The translations under genes and the position numbers were made by a program. A stretch of DNA of 36,343 nt, taken from contig JAEWFX010000012.1 of NCBI GenBank assembly GCA_023388605.1, positions 1 to 36,343 on the forward strand, read 5' to 3'. Positions 33,839 through 36,343 of this stretch are shown here, piece after piece; the stretch's first letter is position 1; every line of letters starts with the position of its first letter. The notes below the pieces were generated by a model that was given only the letters and a program-made list of their open reading frames with translations, did not search any database and was not told the DNA's origin. The stretch comes from Bacillota bacterium (GTDB lineage Bacteria > Bacillota > Clostridia > Saccharofermentanales > DTU023).

Positions 33839-34249
33839 ATGAGTAGTTTGTATACAACGACATTTATCAATAAGGGTGGACGTGACGGTTACTGTGAAGA
33901 GAAGAACGGTCAACATAAATTCACTGTCGTCAATGTCTTAGATGGTAAAGACCAACCTGCAGGTACAACTAATCCTGAACAATTATTTGCAGCAGCTATA
34001 GCTTCCTGCTACAACGGAGCCTTTTTGTACTTTTTAGATGAAAAGGGATTAGCAGCAGATGTTACCGTTACAGTAGAACTGAGTTTGGAGCCAGATCCTG
34101 AAGACGAAGAGAATAGGCTGCATGCTGTGATCAAAGTTGATGCACCTGAGTTGTCCGAGCAAGACTTAACTGAAGTGAAGAAGCTCGCTTGTGATAAGAG
34201 CCCATATACTAAGATATTTGCCGGCAAAGCCAAGTTAGAGTTGGTTTAG
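33839..34249 (+). CDS. OsmC/Ohr-family protein, likely thiol peroxidase
   Basis: This 136-residue protein matches the organic hydroperoxide resistance family, which reduces peroxides with two cysteines. It starts like Ohr (L-Y-T-T-T-F-I-N-K-G-G-R-D-G) and has the T-N-P-E-Q-L-F-A-A-A-I-A-S-C-Y block with the peroxidatic Cys57. The second family motif H-x-x-C-P-Y-S reads C-D-K-S-P-Y-T: the resolving Cys is Ser121, and a Cys (118) stands where His is usual. Cys19 is an extra cysteine. Whether 57-118 can form the working disulfide is open. The ATG at 33839 follows AAAGGAG. It is a single gene between two tRNA units. Confidence 0.87.
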   Translation: MSSLYTTTFINKGGRDGYCEEKNGQHKFTVVNVLDGKDQPAGTTNPEQLFAAAIASCYNGAFLYFLDEKGLAADVTVTVELSLEPDPEDEENRLHAVIKVDAPELSEQDLTEVKKLACDKSPYTKIFAGKAKLELV

Positions 34250-34270
34250 TTGAATATACCTAGTTATTTG

Positions 34271-34297
34271 AGCGTGCAGAATTATCTTCTGCACGCT
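34271..34297 (+). terminator. Stem-loop after the OsmC-like gene
   Basis: AGCGTGCAGAA and TTCTGCACGCT form a perfect eleven-base stem with a TTATC loop. There is no T tract; it may be a weak or factor-assisted terminator. The -35 box of the next promoter starts two bases later. Confidence 0.6.
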
Positions 34298-34298
34298 G

Positions 34299-34328
34299 TT
34301 GACATAGTTAAAACGAGCATGGTATTAT
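34299..34328 (+). promoter_or_regulatory. Promoter of the tRNA-Leu/tRNA-fMet unit
   Basis: TTGACA (34299-34304), an 18-base spacer and TATTAT (34323-34328) lie 25 bases before tRNA-Leu. Confidence 0.75.
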
Positions 34329-34353
34329 GCTTTGGTAATTGAAGATGTTAGAT

Positions 34354-34441
34354 GCTCGTGTGGCGGAACTGGCAGACGCAACGGACTTAAAATCCGTCGA
34401 ACTAACCCTTCGTGCCGGTTCGAGTCCGGCCACGAGCACCA
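34354..34441 (+). tRNA. tRNA-Leu (anticodon TAA)
   Basis: This is an 88-base class II tRNA with acceptor GCTCGTG/CACGAGC, anticodon stem ACGGA/TCCGT with TAA in the loop, a long variable arm (CGAACTAACCCTTCG) and encoded CCA. It reads UUA and UUG. Confidence 0.97.
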
Positions 34442-34457
34442 CATATTCATCAAATAT

Positions 34458-34533
34458 CGCGGAGTGGAGCAGCTGGTAGCTTGTCGGGCTCATAACCCGA
34501 AGGTCAGAGGTTCGAATCCTCTCTCCGCAACCA
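34458..34533 (+). tRNA. Initiator tRNA-fMet (anticodon CAT)
   Basis: Two initiator hallmarks are visible: base 1 (C) does not pair with base 72 (A), and the anticodon stem has three consecutive G-C pairs (TCGGG/CCCGA). The anticodon is CAT. CCA is encoded; length 76. Confidence 0.95.
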
Positions 34534-34535
34534 CT

Positions 34536-34560
34536 AGCCTCGGTCATCCGAGGCTTTTTT
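34536..34560 (+). terminator. Intrinsic terminator after tRNA-fMet
   Basis: AGCCTCGG pairs with CCGAGGCT around TCAT and is followed by six T residues. Confidence 0.95.
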
Positions 34561-34594
34561 GTATCTTCTTAATGGATGGAATTAGGGGGTTGGT

Positions 34595-34702
34595 ATGTTA
34601 CCTAGAACAGGGGAAACCATTGCGGCTACAGTGGCAGGTGTTTTATTGATTGTTGTTGCTATTGCCATTATTTTAATTTTGCTTAAGCGCCGCAGAAAAT
34701 AA
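34595..34702 (+). CDS. 35-residue peptide consisting of a sortase sorting signal (LPRTGE-helix-KRRRK)
   Basis: ATG at 34595 is preceded by AGGGGG (34584-34589) and by an in-frame TAG at 34583. The peptide has L-P-R-T-G-E at residues 2-7, an uncharged stretch of about 23 hydrophobic residues and the tail K-R-R-R-K. That is exactly the tripartite C-terminal signal by which sortase anchors surface proteins, but there is no protein in front of it. It may be the 3' remnant of a deleted surface-protein gene beside the tRNAs, or a real single-pass small protein. The in-frame stop and the fitting ribosome binding site favour an independent gene. Translation is not proven. Confidence 0.5.
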   Translation: MLPRTGETIAATVAGVLLIVVAIAIILILLKRRRK

Positions 34703-34747
34703 GTTTTTTTGTGTCGAAAACAGATGACCAAGATCTGGTGCGTTAGC

Positions 34748-35527
34748 TTAATGAATTTCAATTTGAGCGATTGACATCGTATTTGGATGATATTTGATTG
34801 TTATTGTAACGGGCTTTAGGTAGGTGATTCTACCAAAAAGATTTTGTCGGTACTGCCGACGTAATTTTCCAGCAGTCCAACCACTGATCTCAAATTCGGC
34901 CAACTGATTATCCTGAGTGGATTTGAGCAAGAGATAATTGGCGCGCTTATTGAGAATTTGATATTGAGAGGGTTTGACTTGCACGGTTTGGCCAATACCT
35001 TCGAAGATTTCGATTGGTGTTTTTCTGTCTAAGGCCTGACGATGAATGGCGGATATGCCTTGTATACATTGTGTGACCAGGAGTATCGTACAAATTGCAA
35101 GGATGACACCTTTAACCAAGTCGATTGGATGTAGCCTAAAGCGCCCGATGGTTTTTCGTTGTTGATAGATGGGACGATATTGACGAAAAAGGATTCGTGC
35201 GAGCCTGATGGCAATAAAACCAAAAAGGCAGGCTGTCCAGAGACGTAATATACCTGCAAAAAGAATGCTTGTCAGAGCGAAACGGCCTTCAAGGGAAAAA
35301 GCACGCATCAATACATAGAGAATCAGCCCCAAGACGAAATAGGCCAATTGAATGCGTCGAAGGGGTGTTGAGAAATAGCCTTGGAGACGCATGAATAGAG
35401 GAGAATTAAGCCACCGTAGATGTTCTGCGGTTTTCTGCTTGCGGTATTGTCTGGCCTGATAGGCGTCATCTTTTTGAGCTTGATTTTTTCGTTTGAAGAT
35501 CATTTGAATACCATTCCGATTTGCCAT
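34748..35527 (-). CDS. Unknown three-helix membrane protein
   Basis: I do not recognise this 259-residue protein. Residues 1-40 are strongly charged and cytoplasmic in character. Membrane helices lie at about 60-75, 83-108 and 136-155, and the last 100 residues look like a soluble beta-rich domain. ATG 35527 has only a weak site; the in-frame ATG at 35503 (M-I-F-K-R-K) is a possible alternative. It is divergent from the DUF4190-like gene, and the two share an intergenic region of 80 bases with a palindrome, so they may be co-regulated. Confidence 0.75.
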   Translation of the reverse strand: MANRNGIQMIFKRKNQAQKDDAYQARQYRKQKTAEHLRWLNSPLFMRLQGYFSTPLRRIQLAYFVLGLILYVLMRAFSLEGRFALTSILFAGILRLWTACLFGFIAIRLARILFRQYRPIYQQRKTIGRFRLHPIDLVKGVILAICTILLVTQCIQGISAIHRQALDRKTPIEIFEGIGQTVQVKPSQYQILNKRANYLLLKSTQDNQLAEFEISGWTAGKLRRQYRQNLFGRITYLKPVTITIKYHPNTMSIAQIEIH

Positions 35528-35531
35528 TCTT

Positions 35532-35561
35532 TTGATAAAACGCTATATGATCATATATAAT
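35532..35561 (+). promoter_or_regulatory. Promoter of the DUF4190-like gene with an operator-like palindrome in its spacer
   Basis: TTGATA (35532-35537), an 18-base spacer and TATAAT (35556-35561) form a good promoter. The perfect palindrome TATATGATCATATA (35544-35557) fills the spacer and touches the -10 box, a position where a bound repressor would block polymerase. A second TATAAT is at 35566-35571. Confidence 0.55.
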
Positions 35562-35607
35562 CATGTATAATCTATTATATCTTATCGATATTTTTTAGGA
35601 GGTCTTT

Positions 35608-36090
35608 ATGGAAAACCAAAACCCATTAACCCCAGATTCTGAACAACAACCTGTTTATGGACAAGCGCCATATGAACAGCAGCCTGTGCAGAATCAGACG
35701 TCATATCCGCAACAGCCGACCTATGATCCAATGACGTATGGACAGCAACAACCGGTCTATGCTCAACCGACTTATGGTCAGGTTGTGCCAAAAAAATGGA
35801 ATGTTTGTGCGATTTTGTCCTTGGTTTTTGGCATACTTGGCTTTTTGCTACCTTTCGTTGGTTTTCTCTCGGCCATTGCTGGTGTTGTGCTTGGTATTTT
35901 AGGCTTAGTTCAAATCAAAAAAAATCCGACCCTTTCCGGAAGAGGTCTAGCGATTGCAGGTATTATTTGCGGCGGTGTTGCGCTCTTGCTGGCACTTGTC
36001 CTTTGGATTATTGCCTTGCAGGCAGCACGCCTTGTAAGTAGTGCAGGTCATCATGCGTCAAATGAGTTATTCAGAGAATTCTTTAAATAA
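35608..36090 (+). CDS. DUF4190-like membrane protein with a P/Q/Y-rich N-terminal tail
   Basis: This 160-residue protein begins with about 60 residues rich in Pro, Gln and Tyr (repeats like Q-Q-P-V-Y-G-Q) that should be disordered. Two membrane hairpin segments follow at about 68-100 and 115-140, with the glycine-rich I-L-G-F-L-L/G-I-L-G-L pattern of DUF4190 proteins and a short loop L-S-G-R-G-L-A-I-A-G. The family function is unknown. The ATG follows a consensus AGGAGGT at 35596. A strong terminator closes the gene. Composition differs from the core genes, but nothing marks it as recently transferred. Confidence 0.82.
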   Translation: MENQNPLTPDSEQQPVYGQAPYEQQPVQNQTSYPQQPTYDPMTYGQQQPVYAQPTYGQVVPKKWNVCAILSLVFGILGFLLPFVGFLSAIAGVVLGILGLVQIKKNPTLSGRGLAIAGIICGGVALLLALVLWIIALQAARLVSSAGHHASNELFREFFK

Positions 36091-36108
36091 GACTTCATTT
36101 CTAGATTG

Positions 36109-36147
36109 AAAACCCGTGTCAAGTGATAAACTTGACACGGGTTTTTT
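36109..36147 (+). terminator. Intrinsic terminator after the DUF4190-like gene
   Basis: AAAACCCGTGTCAAG pairs with CTTGACACGGGTTTT around TGATAAA and continues into a T tract. The 3' arm also contains the TTGACA -35 box of the next promoter. Confidence 0.95.
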
Positions 36148-36160
36148 CGTTTTGTACAAT
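36132..36160 (+). promoter_or_regulatory. Promoter of ylxM embedded in the preceding terminator
   Basis: TTGACA (36132-36137), a 17-base spacer and TACAAT (36155-36160) are near consensus. The start would be near 36167, leaving a leader of about ten bases before ATG 36177. Confidence 0.65.
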
Positions 36161-36176
36161 GCCAACGTTGACGCAT

Positions 36177-36343
36177 ATGGAAACCATTGTTGAATTGAAT
36201 TTATTGCATGATTTTTATGGTAGTCTGCTTACCGGAAAGACAGCAGATGTGGTTTATCTCAGTCTTGAGGAAAACTTTTCTCTTTCTGAAATTGCAGACC
36301 GCCTGAGTATTAGCCGCCAAGGTGTGCACGACCATTTAAAGCG
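36177..36343 (+). CDS. ylxM: YlxM/p13-like helix-turn-helix protein, N-terminal part (3' end outside window)
   Basis: The 55 full codons visible encode a start like the UPF0122/YlxM family: L-L-H-D-F-Y-G-S-L-L-T, then S-L-S-E-I-A-D-R-L-S-I-S-R-Q-G-V-H-D-H, a helix-turn-helix. YlxM is normally encoded with ffh and linked to the signal recognition particle pathway; ffh would be expected just beyond the window. ATG 36177 is chosen because the promoter at 36132-36160 predicts a start near 36167, which would exclude the in-frame ATG at 36159. Neither has a clear ribosome binding site. Confidence 0.85.
   Translation, partial: METIVELNLLHDFYGSLLTGKTADVVYLSLEENFSLSEIADRLSISRQGVHDHLK

Noticed and set aside
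34308..34649. Open frames on both strands across tRNA-Leu and tRNA-fMet
   Set aside because: They are translations of tRNA genes; such false proteins are common in databases.

Overview
The window looks like chromosomal DNA from an anaerobic low-GC Gram-positive bacterium, most likely of the Clostridia. The reasons are the CIRCE-controlled groESL operon, strong GGAGG ribosome binding sites, an Enterococcus-type ntp V-ATPase operon, a long clostridial-type glutamine synthetase, a clostridial-type 2[4Fe-4S] ferredoxin, DivIC, RqcP (S4) and YlxM homologues, and the dnaX-ybaB-recR cluster preceded by SRP RNA. No genus can be fixed from the sequence alone. There is no gene-free stretch over 300 bases, no CRISPR array, no insertion sequence and no prophage.

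Layout. 1-327: end of a CvpA-like membrane protein. 343-2406: promoter, CIRCE operator, groES, groEL, terminator. 2475-13370: one compact operon carrying a nine-gene V-ATPase in the order F-I-K-E-C-G-A-B-D. It continues without a break into an ornithine-racemase-like protein that has lost its PLP lysine, and then into alanine racemase. 13367-15310 (minus): glutamine synthetase, overlapping the alr stop codon. 15430-15826: palindromic sites around a promoter, a ferredoxin and its terminator. 15842-16738 (minus): rsmI. 16835-20727: carboxynorspermidine synthase, carboxynorspermidine decarboxylase and a MATE exporter. 20738-23203: lon. 23245-24198 (minus): an orphan protein resembling the C-terminal region of HerA/DUF87 ATPases. 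24293-25875: mazG, an S4 RNA-binding protein and a DivIC-like divisome protein. 25876-28740 (minus): SRP RNA, dnaX, ybaB, recR. 28838-32490: a two-gene heterodimeric ABC exporter. 32648-33379 (minus): a class-I glutamine amidotransferase-like hydrolase. 33486-34533: tRNA-Gly, tRNA-Cys, an OsmC/Ohr-like protein, tRNA-Leu, tRNA-fMet. 34595-36343: a 35-residue peptide that is essentially only a sortase sorting signal, an unknown membrane protein, a DUF4190-like protein and the start of ylxM.

How the genes fit together. The proteolipid NtpK keeps every side chain that binds Na+ in the Enterococcus hirae ring, so the V-ATPase is predicted to couple ATP to Na+. Its transcript also carries alr (D-alanine for peptidoglycan) and the lysine-less racemase homologue between them. 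The polyamine pair and the MATE transporter form a plausible make-and-export unit. The most unusual items are the lysine-less racemase inside the V-ATPase operon, the free-standing LPRTG peptide, the HerA-like C-terminal region without its ATPase, an Ohr-like protein with a displaced resolving cysteine, and several promoter or operator arrangements: palindromes around the ferredoxin promoter, a palindrome in the promoter spacer at 35532-35561, and a promoter built into a terminator arm at 36132.
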